DNA of 5,022 bases from an uncultured Erysipelotrichaceae bacterium. Its GTDB lineage: Bacteria; Bacillota_I; Bacilli_A; Erysipelotrichales; Erysipelotrichaceae. Below, piece by piece: positions 1-5,022 of this stretch. The notes beneath the pieces were generated by a model. It was not told the origin of the DNA and ran no database searches. It was given only the letters and a program-made list of their open reading frames with translations. Both the position numbers and the translations under genes were made by a program. Numbering within the stretch: position 1 is the first letter of the stretch; the number at the start of each line of letters is the position of its first letter. The DNA is taken from positions 1-5,022 of the forward strand of contig CAMWMY010000111.1 in assembly GCA_947175465.1 (NCBI GenBank), in the 5' to 3' direction.

Positions 1-33
1 TCGTCTGCAGCGTCAGATGTGTATTATAGACAG
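1..33 (+). other. Sequencing adapter remnant (Illumina Nextera read-1 transposase adapter), not genomic DNA
   Basis: The first 33 bases match the Nextera read-1 adapter (14-nt Illumina tail followed by the 19-bp Tn5 mosaic end) at 30 of 33 positions. Bases 7-24 (GCAGCGTCAGATGTGTAT) are an uninterrupted 18-base match, and the segment ends in the expected GACAG. I see mismatches at 6 (G to T), 25 (A to T) and 27 (G to T). The adapter sequence is recalled from general knowledge. Its place at base 1 and its junction with an otherwise intact coding region indicate untrimmed library adapter at a contig end. Genomic sequence should be taken to start at about base 34. Confidence 0.93.
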
Positions 34-317
34 GTATATAAACTAATTGTATATGCTTGCATGAACATTTTAATAATTGTAACTAAAGTTGCAATTATCA
101 CAATATAAACAGGAATACGAATTTCATTCGGTGTAATTTTACGAATAAGAGAGATAACAATATTGGACATCAGTAATACTGCAGTTACCGCTACCCCCAT
201 ACCAATAGCATTATTCAATGTTGTTGAAATAGCTAAAACAGAACACAATCCTAAATATAATGAGAAAACAGGATTTTCACGTATGAAACCTGCTGTAAAA
301 TTTTGTACACGATTCAT
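34..317 (-). CDS. rnfE: RnfE, membrane subunit of the Rnf electron transport complex (3' end missing)
   Basis: Integral membrane subunit of the Rnf ferredoxin:NAD+ oxidoreductase. In the family, RnfE and RnfA form a membrane core with an Fe-S site bound by cysteines from both. About 95 genuine residues are present of the roughly 200 usual. Family marks are the GLCSVLAISTTLNNAIGMG stretch (about 23-41), including the conserved Cys25, then SNIVISLIRK (51-60) and IRIPVYIVIIATLVTI (67-82). Hydrophobic segments lie at about 15-32, 37-57 and 69-87. RnfA proteins usually read GIC in place of GLC, which favours RnfE, as does its place after rnfG. The usual GLCP proline is Ser26 here. The ATG at 317 has a strong SD (TAGGAGGT, 333-326). 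The frame appears to close with TAA at 26-24, but that codon and residues 96-97 are adapter-derived; residue 95 is Thr whatever base 33 was. The second conserved cysteine region is lost. Confidence 0.9.
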
Positions 318-325
318 AAGTAAGT

Positions 326-333
326 ACCTCCTA
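326..333 (-). promoter_or_regulatory. Ribosome binding site of rnfE containing the rnfG stop codon
   Basis: On the minus strand TAGGAGGT spans 333-326 and lies 8 nt before the rnfE ATG (317-315). Its first three bases are the rnfG TAG stop (333-331). Terminating ribosomes therefore sit on the next initiation site, an arrangement expected to favour translational coupling and balanced subunit amounts. Confidence 0.85.
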
Positions 334-840
334 TTTTATATTTTCAGCAAAATAAGTTGCTGCTTCTTTAATTCCTTCAATAACAGGACGAGAAGAAATT
401 GTAGCACCTGAGATTGTGTCTAATTTCCCATCTCCCTTTTTATTAATTAAAGAATTTTTAAATGTTTCATCCCCTACTTTAGAACCAATTCCTTGTGTAT
501 CTCCATTGGATAATACAACGTAATTAATAATCGTACCACTGTTATCAAAAGCAACCATAAAAGTTGTTCCTTCTTTATATCCAGATACTTTTAATTTGAA
601 AATAGTTCCTTCCCCTTTTACTTTAAATATTTTTTCAATTGTTTGACTTTGTTTTACTTCTACTTCTTCAAATGCTGAATCATCAACATCTGGAAATATT
701 TTTTGTAAGTTTTCTTTTTCTGCTGCTAATGCATTTGCCTGAATAATCGGTTGTGTAATAGCATTTGCAGTTGCTAGTGCTCCTCCAGCAATGGTTGCCA
801 CAAGAGCTAAGAAAACCATTAAATGTATTATTTGTTTCAT
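331..840 (-). CDS. rnfG: RnfG, FMN-binding subunit of the Rnf electron transport complex
   Basis: Membrane-anchored flavoprotein of 169 residues that passes electrons within the Rnf complex through an FMN bound covalently to threonine on the outer face of the membrane. One N-terminal hydrophobic anchor (about 5-28, with no clear cleavage site) is followed by an extracytoplasmic FMN-binding domain. The GDTQGIGSKVGDETF stretch near 113-127 corresponds to the family's ETPGLG region. The attachment motif D141-T-I-S-G-A-T147 fits the ApbE substrate consensus Dxx[ST]GA[ST], making Thr147 the likely FMN site. It is slightly short for RnfG (typically about 180-210). The ATG at 840 follows the SD TAGGAGGT, and the gap from rnfD is 11 bp. 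The upstream RnfD carries a second RnfG-like domain at its own C-terminus, so this gene may have partly duplicated or specialised duties (inference). Confidence 0.93.
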   Translation of the reverse strand: MKQIIHLMVFLALVATIAGGALATANAITQPIIQANALAAEKENLQKIFPDVDDSAFEEVEVKQSQTIEKIFKVKGEGTIFKLKVSGYKEGTTFMVAFDNSGTIINYVVLSNGDTQGIGSKVGDETFKNSLINKKGDGKLDTISGATISSRPVIEGIKEAATYFAENIK

Positions 841-846
841 ATTCTT

Positions 847-854
847 ACCTCCTA
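847..854 (-). promoter_or_regulatory. Ribosome binding site of rnfG containing the rnfD stop codon
   Basis: TAGGAGGT on the minus strand at 854-847 is a near-perfect Shine-Dalgarno, 6 nt before the rnfG ATG (840-838). Its TAG (854-852) is the stop codon of rnfD, the same design as at the rnfG/rnfE junction. Confidence 0.85.
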
Positions 855-2363
855 AAAGCCCAATGCTTTACGCACTTCAAGTAATGCACGTACACTTGAT
901 TTCGCTGAATAAGTAGCACCTGTAATAGCATCATTTACACTTACTTCAAATTCACTTTGAAGATCAAGTCCTTCAAATTGTACCGTATATTTTGCATTTA
1001 ATAATTTGTCACCAAGATATTCTGTATCTCCAATCTTAGTAGCTTTTAAATAAACTACTTTATTAGTAGCAGTATCTACTTTGATTTCAAATACATTTGG
1101 TTCAAATCCATGATTATAATCTGGAAGGTTTGGTCCTTCTTTAGCTGCAAATCCTTGTGCAGATACTGTAAATGTTTTTGTGCCATCTCCATTGTCTACT
1201 TCACTTTCAATAGTAGCTTCTAAACTATTTACGTATTCATCCTGTGGTGTTATTTTAATAACTTCTTTTACTTTTTCTTTTGCAGGTTCTACTTGACTTG
1301 CTGCTAAAACAACACTTCCAATTCCTAAAGCACTAATTACGGCAAAAACAATATAAGCTTTCTTTAAAATTTGATATTGCTTTCCATCAAAAGCTCTTTC
1401 AATCATTGGTGTTAACATATTCATAATTAAAATCGAATATAAAACACCTTCAGGTAAGTTTGCTTTGATACGAATTAACACTGTAATAATGGCAGCTCCA
1501 AGTGCAAAAATACATTTTCCAGCTGCTGATGTTGGTGAAGTTACCGGGTCCGTTAACATGAAAACAGCCGCAAACATAACTCCTCCACTGAAAAGGTGGA
1601 ATAAAGGATACCATAACCAATCACTCATTCCACTATACCATGCAATAACACTTCCTAAAACAAAAATAGTTGATAAATAAATAATTGGTAAACGCCAATC
1701 AATGACTTTACGCCAAATGAAGAAAATTCCCACACAGCATAATAATAATGCACTTGTTTCTCCAATTCCCCCTGGATAAAAACCAACAAAAAGGTTTTGA
1801 AGCCCTCCTGCTGCTTTCATTAATTTTTCAATCATATTTGGGTCTACAACAAGCCAATTAAAATCATTTGCCATTTTCGTTGTAATCGTAGCTCCTGTAA
1901 TAACATCTTCTGTTACATTAGCTACAACACCTGTGAAACTCGCTAATACAATGGCGCGCCCTAAAGCTGCAGGGTTGAAGATATTTTGCCCAAATCCACC
2001 AAATAATAGCTTACCGAATAAAATAGCGCAAAATGTTGCCACTCCTAATGCAAAAGGTGTAATTGTAATAGGGCACATAAGTGTCAAAATAATGGCTGTT
2101 ATCCAACCAAAAGAATTTGATAAAAAAGGAATGATATCTTGCTTTGTAAAATAAGCAAAACCAACTTCTGTAATGGCCATAACAATTAAAGATGTTGCCA
2201 TCAAGATAAGAGAATGAAGCGCTACTGCCATCCCATGCTCTGTAAAATAATAAAATAATGAAAATCCATAAACAACAAGTAAACCAATCATCAACTCTAA
2301 CATTATTCTTCTTGTACTTAATTTTCCACGTAAGTTAGGTGATGCACTATATAAAAACTTCAT
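852..2363 (-). CDS. rnfD: RnfD with a C-terminal RnfG-like FMN-binding domain (fusion-type Rnf subunit D)
   Basis: 503-residue membrane subunit of the Rnf complex, NqrB/RnfD family. Residues 1 to about 325 are canonical RnfD: several membrane helices, GQNIFNPAALGRAIVLASF (125-143), GGIGETSALL (198-207), TDPVTSPTSAAG (271-282) and PEGVLYSILIMNMLTPMIER (304-323). The motif D153-V-I-T-G-A-T159 marks the expected covalent FMN site. Canonical RnfD ends near 310-350 residues. Here a lysine-bearing loop (K328, K334, K335) leads to one more helix (about 336-355), a charged linker (about 360-372) and a soluble domain (about 375-503) that resembles FMN_bind of RnfG. That domain has a GDTEYLGDKL segment (445-454) and a second motif, D478-A-I-T-G-A-T484. 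The extra helix would place it outside, where ApbE acts (inference). The ATG at 2363 follows AAGGAGGG, with an 11-bp gap from rnfC. No frameshift is evident. Confidence 0.93.
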   Translation of the reverse strand: MKFLYSASPNLRGKLSTRRIMLELMIGLLVVYGFSLFYYFTEHGMAVALHSLILMATSLIVMAITEVGFAYFTKQDIIPFLSNSFGWITAIILTLMCPITITPFALGVATFCAILFGKLLFGGFGQNIFNPAALGRAIVLASFTGVVANVTEDVITGATITTKMANDFNWLVVDPNMIEKLMKAAGGLQNLFVGFYPGGIGETSALLLCCVGIFFIWRKVIDWRLPIIYLSTIFVLGSVIAWYSGMSDWLWYPLFHLFSGGVMFAAVFMLTDPVTSPTSAAGKCIFALGAAIITVLIRIKANLPEGVLYSILIMNMLTPMIERAFDGKQYQILKKAYIVFAVISALGIGSVVLAASQVEPAKEKVKEVIKITPQDEYVNSLEATIESEVDNGDGTKTFTVSAQGFAAKEGPNLPDYNHGFEPNVFEIKVDTATNKVVYLKATKIGDTEYLGDKLLNAKYTVQFEGLDLQSEFEVSVNDAITGATYSAKSSVRALLEVRKALGF

Positions 2364-2368
2364 AAATG

Positions 2369-2376
2369 CCCTCCTT
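2369..2376 (-). promoter_or_regulatory. Ribosome binding site of rnfD overlapping the rnfC stop codon
   Basis: AAGGAGGG on the minus strand at 2376-2369 lies 5 nt before the rnfD ATG (2363-2361). It shares two bases with the rnfC TAA stop (2377-2375). This supports both the rnfD start and co-translation with rnfC. Confidence 0.85.
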
Positions 2377-3667
2377 ACTTTTTACCTATTTGCAATTGTC
2401 GTCTTGCAATACGAACATTTTCAGTCACATCTAAGCGTGATGGACAAACATAAGTACATAAACCACATTCTACACAATCTAGGGCATGTAAGCGTTCCAT
2501 CATCTTTTTATCTTTTGCCTTTGATGCTTGTACAATACGTACTGGTTGTAATCCAGCAGGACAATGATCGCTACATTGCCCACAACGGAAACATGCAACA
2601 GGGCGTTCAACTACAGGTTTTAATACTGTAATTGCATTACTTACACAATCAATAACAACTTCATCTTTCACAATTGTTTTTCCCATCATCGGTCCACCTG
2701 CGATTAATTTAACTTCATCACTTGTATAACCACCACAAGCTTCTACAACCTCACGCACTGGTGTTCCTATACGTACACGTACATTGGATGGATTTTGAAT
2801 ACCATCTCCGGATACAGTCACTACTCTTTCCACCATAGGCTTTCCATGCACTAATGCATGTGCAAAAGCAATAACCGTAGTCACATTATTCACAATAGCT
2901 CCTACTTCTAAAGGAAGTCGATCATAACGTTTCTTAGTAATTTGATAAACTAGCGTTCTCTCCCATCCCATTGGATATACATTCGGTACTCCAACAACAC
3001 GTACATCTGCAATATTAGCTACATTTGTTTCTAAAAGCTGAATAAGCTTTGGATAAGTGTTTTTTACTGCAATCACTACTTCTAATGCTTGTGCCATCTT
3101 TTTCATCGCTAATATACCAGTTACAAAAAGATCCATCTTTTCTGGAAGTAGTGTAAAATCAGATGTGATGTATGGCTCACACTCCACAGCATTAATAATT
3201 AATTTTTCGACCTTATCTGCATTTTGATATTTTATATAAGTAGGAAAACCTGCTCCACCATATCCTACAATCCCCGCATTCATCATAAAAGCAAGAAGTT
3301 CTTCACGACTTGCATTTTGATAATCTAAAGGTTGAAAAACTTGAATAGCTTCATATTTTTCATCATTTTCAATTACAAGATGGGTTTGTGGCTTCAATGT
3401 ATGATGCATCATTTTTTGCTCCCCAACAAAAGTTCCTGATACACTTGAATAAATAGGTACAACCACCTTTCCTTTACTAACTGCAAGTTTGGTACCTACA
3501 AAAACTTGTTCACCTTCTTTTACAAGCAATTCAAATGTTGTTGAATATGCTGTGTACAAAGGAATGAAAACTTTTTTTCCAGGCAACACTTCAAGCACAT
3601 CTTTGTGGGCTGTCAATTCTTTATGCCCTGGAATATATTGACGCATTCTTCCTTTAAACAATGACAT
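2375..3667 (-). CDS. rnfC: RnfC, NAD(H)-binding iron-sulfur subunit of the Rnf electron transport complex
   Basis: Peripheral cytoplasmic Rnf subunit where electrons meet NAD+/NADH, using FMN and two [4Fe-4S] clusters. From ATG 3667 it has 430 residues, a usual length for clostridial RnfC. Domains in order: N-terminal barrel-sandwich region (about 10-90, IPGHKELTAHKDVLEVLPGK); nucleotide/FMN-binding core with GYGGAGFP (135-142) and ECEPYITSDF (162-171); SLBB-like region near 280-335; and two CxxCxxCxxxCP ferredoxin motifs, Cys359/362/365/369 and Cys398/401/404/408. These clusters separate RnfC from NqrA. The glycine motif reads GGAGFP where many RnfC have GGATFP. An in-frame GTG at 3676 would add three residues and has its own SD-like GGAAAGG. 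I prefer ATG 3667 because AAGGTGA (3679-3673) sits 5 nt before it and MSLFKG resembles the family's start. First structural gene of the operon. Confidence 0.93.
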   Translation of the reverse strand: MSLFKGRMRQYIPGHKELTAHKDVLEVLPGKKVFIPLYTAYSTTFELLVKEGEQVFVGTKLAVSKGKVVVPIYSSVSGTFVGEQKMMHHTLKPQTHLVIENDEKYEAIQVFQPLDYQNASREELLAFMMNAGIVGYGGAGFPTYIKYQNADKVEKLIINAVECEPYITSDFTLLPEKMDLFVTGILAMKKMAQALEVVIAVKNTYPKLIQLLETNVANIADVRVVGVPNVYPMGWERTLVYQITKKRYDRLPLEVGAIVNNVTTVIAFAHALVHGKPMVERVVTVSGDGIQNPSNVRVRIGTPVREVVEACGGYTSDEVKLIAGGPMMGKTIVKDEVVIDCVSNAITVLKPVVERPVACFRCGQCSDHCPAGLQPVRIVQASKAKDKKMMERLHALDCVECGLCTYVCPSRLDVTENVRIARRQLQIGKK

Positions 3668-3672
3668 CAAAT

Positions 3673-3679
3673 TCACCTT
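3673..3679 (-). promoter_or_regulatory. Ribosome binding site deciding the rnfC start, overlapping a leader-ORF stop
   Basis: The minus strand reads AAGGTGA at 3679-3673, 5 nt before the ATG at 3667. This is the same heptamer, at similar spacing, as the apbE ribosome binding site (3816-3822). The TGA within it (3675-3673) ends the 15-codon leader ORF, and its GTG (3676-3674) is the alternative rnfC start, which would lie inside the SD. Confidence 0.65.
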
Positions 3680-3720
3680 ACCTTTCCAATTCTATAAATA
3701 TAAATGCATTTAGCTTGCAT
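3673..3720 (-). CDS. Possible 15-residue leader peptide upstream of rnfC
   Basis: A short frame runs from ATG 3720-3718 to TGA 3675-3673 and encodes MQAKCIYIYRIGKVR. It is preceded by GAGGAGGG (3730-3723), the only strong Shine-Dalgarno in an otherwise AT-rich gap. The spacer after the SD is short (2 nt after the full octamer, 6 nt after its first GAGG), which may weaken initiation. Its stop lies inside the rnfC SD, matching the stop-in-SD pattern of the downstream genes, so rnfC translation could be coupled to it. The frame differs from rnfC, so this is not an N-terminal extension. It may be a regulatory uORF; Cys5 and the Tyr/Ile run are the only notable residues. I recognise no family. A chance ORF cannot be excluded at this length. 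Confidence 0.45.
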   Translation of the reverse strand: MQAKCIYIYRIGKVR

Positions 3721-3722
3721 AA

Positions 3723-3730
3723 CCCTCCTC
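3723..3730 (-). promoter_or_regulatory. Strong Shine-Dalgarno before the leader ORF
   Basis: GAGGAGGG on the minus strand at 3730-3723 contains AGGAGG (3729-3724), 3 nt before the ATG at 3720. It is more than 55 nt from the rnfC start, too far to serve rnfC, so it implies initiation at the leader ORF or some other use of the site. Confidence 0.5.
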
Positions 3731-3734
3731 TTTT

Positions 3735-3762
3735 ATTATATCATTATATACCCTTAATACAA
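3735..3762 (-). promoter_or_regulatory. Candidate promoter of the rnf operon (two overlapping-range -10 boxes)
   Basis: The minus strand has two perfect TATAAT hexamers, at 3748-3743 and 3740-3735. A weak -35 (TTGTAT, 3762-3757) lies 16 bp before the second, and TTACCA (3768-3763) lies 14 bp before the first. Using the first box, transcription would begin near 3736 and keep the leader SD intact. Using the second, it would begin near 3728, inside that SD. The -35 matches are poor and AT-rich DNA gives TATAAT by chance, so the assignment is tentative. Confidence 0.45.
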
Positions 3763-3802
3763 TGGTAATTTCTTTTTTTGTGAATTTTTTCTTTTATATT
3801 TA

Positions 3803-3811
3803 TGCTATAAT
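3803..3811 (+). promoter_or_regulatory. Candidate extended -10 promoter of apbE
   Basis: TGCTATAAT at 3803-3811 is a perfect extended -10 (TGn plus TATAAT) with no good -35 at 16-18 bp. Start of transcription would fall near 3818, leaving a leader of only about 9 nt and cutting into the SD. An alternative pairing is TTGTGA (3778-3783), 17 bp, then TATGCT (3801-3806), which would give a leader of about 14 nt with the SD intact. Confidence 0.5.
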
Positions 3812-3815
3812 AAAT

Positions 3816-3822
3816 AAGGTGA
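3816..3822 (+). promoter_or_regulatory. Ribosome binding site of apbE
   Basis: AAGGTGA at 3816-3822 is complementary to the 16S rRNA 3' end and lies 4 nt before the ATG at 3827. It supports that start, which also gives a complete lipoprotein signal peptide. Confidence 0.75.
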
Positions 3823-3826
3823 TTTT

Positions 3827-4951
3827 ATGAAAAACAAGATAATAATTTTAATTTTAAGCTTAAGCTTTTTCTTTAGTGGATGTACTTCTTCCCCTTCATC
3901 TTTACAAAAATTTAGTATGAATTTTACAGATACGGTTTTTAATACATTTATTTCCTTTACGGGATATACAAAAGATGAAGCGACTTTTGAAAGCTTTGCA
4001 AGTATGATTAAAGAAGAATTTTCTTACTATAATCAATTATTTGATAAATATAATACTTATGAAGGTGTCAATAATATAAAAACGATTAATGATCAAGCAG
4101 GCATTGCTCCTGTTAAAGTAGATAAAGATATTATTGAATTATTGTTATTATCAAAACAATTCAGTGAACTTACGCAAGGTAAATTTGATATAACAATGGG
4201 CCCTGTATTAGAAATTTGGCATCAATACCGCGAAGAAGGAATGAAAGCAAATGAGGAAAATAGAGATACTCAGCTCCCTTCTTTAGAATCATTAGAAGCT
4301 GCAAAACAACTAGCGGGATGGGAAAATGTCGAAATCAACGAAGCTGAAAGCAGTGTATACTTAACAAAAGTAGGAGCAAGTTTAGATGTTGGTTCTGTTG
4401 CGAAAGGATTTGCAACAGAAAAAATCGCAAGAAAGCTTGAAGCCGAAGGTTTTTCATCAGGTATTATTAATGCTGGAGGAAATGTTCGCTTAGTTGGTCA
4501 AAAACCAGATCAAACGCCATGGAAAGTAGGTGTGCAAGTTCCTAATTTAACTGCCTACTCTAGCGATTCATTAATGACGATTTCCCTGCCTTCAGCTGCT
4601 TCCTTTGTAACAAGTGGAGATTATCAACGCTTTTACTATCACGAAGGAAAACTCATCCATCATATTATTGATCCAGCTACGCTTATGCCAGCAAATTATT
4701 ATCGTGCTGTTACCGTTATTGAAAAAGATAATCAATTTCTAGCCGATATATTATCAACTGCATTATTTGCTCTTCCTTATGAAGATGGAAAACAACTAAT
4801 AGCTTCTCTAAAAAATCAAGGCCATCAAATAGAAGCTATTTGGGTATTTGATGATACAACTCCTCTTCCTAATCAAGAAGATGAAAACATCATTGAAAGT
4901 AAGAATTATAAAATTTTAACTACCGAAGGTGTAAGTACCTTAATCGAATAA
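3827..4951 (+). CDS. apbE: ApbE, FAD:protein FMN transferase (lipoprotein) serving the Rnf complex
   Basis: 374-residue flavin transferase that uses FAD and Mg2+ to attach FMN to threonine in Dxx[ST]GA[ST] motifs of extracytoplasmic proteins. A lipoprotein signal peptide is visible: Lys2/Lys4, a hydrophobic core (5-16), then FSGC with Cys19 as the likely lipidated residue, followed by a Ser/Thr-rich linker. Family motifs in order: GKFDITMGPVLEIW (118-131), DVGSVAKGFA (187-196), GIINAGGNV (212-220), TSGDYQRFY (262-270), HHIIDP (278-283) and ADILSTALF (306-314). Asp307 and Thr311 of the last match known metal-binding positions. No key motif is missing. It is divergent from rnfC, and RnfD and RnfG nearby carry three target motifs, so the Rnf complex is its probable substrate (inference). 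It stands as a single-gene unit with its own promoter and terminator. Confidence 0.95.
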   Translation: MKNKIIILILSLSFFFSGCTSSPSSLQKFSMNFTDTVFNTFISFTGYTKDEATFESFASMIKEEFSYYNQLFDKYNTYEGVNNIKTINDQAGIAPVKVDKDIIELLLLSKQFSELTQGKFDITMGPVLEIWHQYREEGMKANEENRDTQLPSLESLEAAKQLAGWENVEINEAESSVYLTKVGASLDVGSVAKGFATEKIARKLEAEGFSSGIINAGGNVRLVGQKPDQTPWKVGVQVPNLTAYSSDSLMTISLPSAASFVTSGDYQRFYYHEGKLIHHIIDPATLMPANYYRAVTVIEKDNQFLADILSTALFALPYEDGKQLIASLKNQGHQIEAIWVFDDTTPLPNQEDENIIESKNYKILTTEGVSTLIE

Positions 4952-4978
4952 GACGTTTTAAACGTCTTATTTTATTTT
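4947..4978 (+). terminator. Intrinsic terminator of apbE
   Basis: The arms AATAAGACGTTT (4947-4958) and AAACGTCTTATT (4960-4971) are perfect inverted repeats around one T; a realistic fold is a 10-11 bp stem with a 3-5 nt loop. The 3' arm runs into a T-rich tract to 4978. The apbE TAA stop (4949-4951) lies within the 5' arm. Read on the minus strand the flank is not T-rich, so it acts for apbE only. Confidence 0.85.
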
Positions 4979-5022
4979 TGTATTAAGATAAAAAAACTAG
5001 GCATATACTGTATCAATCATAC

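Noticed and set aside
1..33. A natural Tn5/IS50-type mosaic end marking a mobile element
   Set aside because: The match continues into the synthetic Illumina tail outside the mosaic end, and there is no transposase or target duplication.
163..411. Open frame on the plus strand (82 codons)
   Set aside because: It lies antisense across rnfE and rnfG, has no ribosome binding site or family resemblance, and the opposite strand carries clear conserved Rnf motifs.
1465..1680. Open frame on the plus strand (71 codons)
   Set aside because: It is wholly antisense to the conserved membrane part of rnfD, with no SD and no recognisable domain.
1933..2154. Open frame on the plus strand (73 codons)
   Set aside because: It is antisense to rnfD helices; its composition simply mirrors the opposite strand.
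2404..2631. Open frame on the plus strand (75 codons)
   Set aside because: It is antisense to the RnfC ferredoxin motifs, which explain the region fully.
24..3676. A Na+-translocating NADH:quinone reductase (NQR) operon instead of Rnf
   Set aside because: RnfC has two CxxCxxCxxxCP clusters absent from NqrA, there is no NqrF-like gene in view, and the order C-D-G-E is that of Rnf.
3704..3720. Hairpin ATGCA...TGCAT at the leader start
   Set aside because: A 5-bp AT-rich stem with a 7-nt loop is too weak to call as a regulatory structure on its own.
3677..3826. An FMN or other riboswitch between rnfC and apbE
   Set aside because: The gap is short and AT-rich, with no multi-stem structure or conserved FMN-aptamer sequence; only promoters, SDs and the leader ORF are visible.
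4979..5022. A promoter after the terminator (TTGTAT at 4978-4983, TATACT at 5004-5009)
   Set aside because: The spacer is 20 bp, the -35 is weak, and no start codon with a ribosome binding site follows within the window.

Overview
The window looks like one end of an assembly contig from an AT-rich, low-G+C bacterium with a Gram-positive style of expression: strong AGGAGG-type ribosome binding sites, 11-13 bp gaps between genes, and a lipoprotein ApbE. The gene order rnfC-rnfD-rnfG-rnfE fits the rnfCDGEAB order of anaerobic Bacillota (Clostridia or Erysipelotrichia-like). I cannot name the species. The genetic code appears standard (Trp is TGG; stops are TAA, TAG, TGA).

Layout. Bases 1-33 are not genomic: they match the Illumina Nextera read-1 transposase adapter at 30 of 33 positions. 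The minus-strand Rnf operon follows, read from right to left: a possible 15-codon leader ORF (3720-3673), rnfC (from 3667 or 3676 to 2375), rnfD (2363-852), rnfG (840-331) and rnfE (317 to about 34). RnfE is cut off by the contig end, and the stop that seems to close it lies inside the adapter. rnfA and rnfB, expected next, are absent. A divergent promoter region of about 150 bp separates the operon from apbE on the plus strand (3827-4951), which ends in an intrinsic terminator. The last ~45 bases hold nothing I can identify.

How the genes work together. Rnf is a membrane ferredoxin:NAD+ oxidoreductase that couples electron transfer to Na+ or H+ export. RnfC is the peripheral NAD(H)/FMN/Fe-S subunit. 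RnfD and RnfG carry covalently bound FMN on threonine, and RnfE is a membrane subunit that shares an Fe-S site with RnfA. ApbE is the extracytoplasmic flavin transferase that attaches FMN to Dxx[ST]GAT motifs, so its divergent position beside the operon makes functional sense.

Most notable points: (1) RnfD is about 175 residues longer than usual and ends in an extra membrane helix plus a second, RnfG-like FMN-binding domain, although a separate rnfG follows it; the two proteins together carry three Dxx[ST]GAT flavinylation motifs. (2) A short leader ORF with a strong Shine-Dalgarno ends inside the rnfC ribosome binding site. (3) The same stop-within-SD design recurs at every junction of the operon. 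(4) The adapter has created a false rnfE stop. This is a recognisable Rnf/ApbE locus rather than a wholly new system; the novelty lies in its RnfD architecture and possible leader control.
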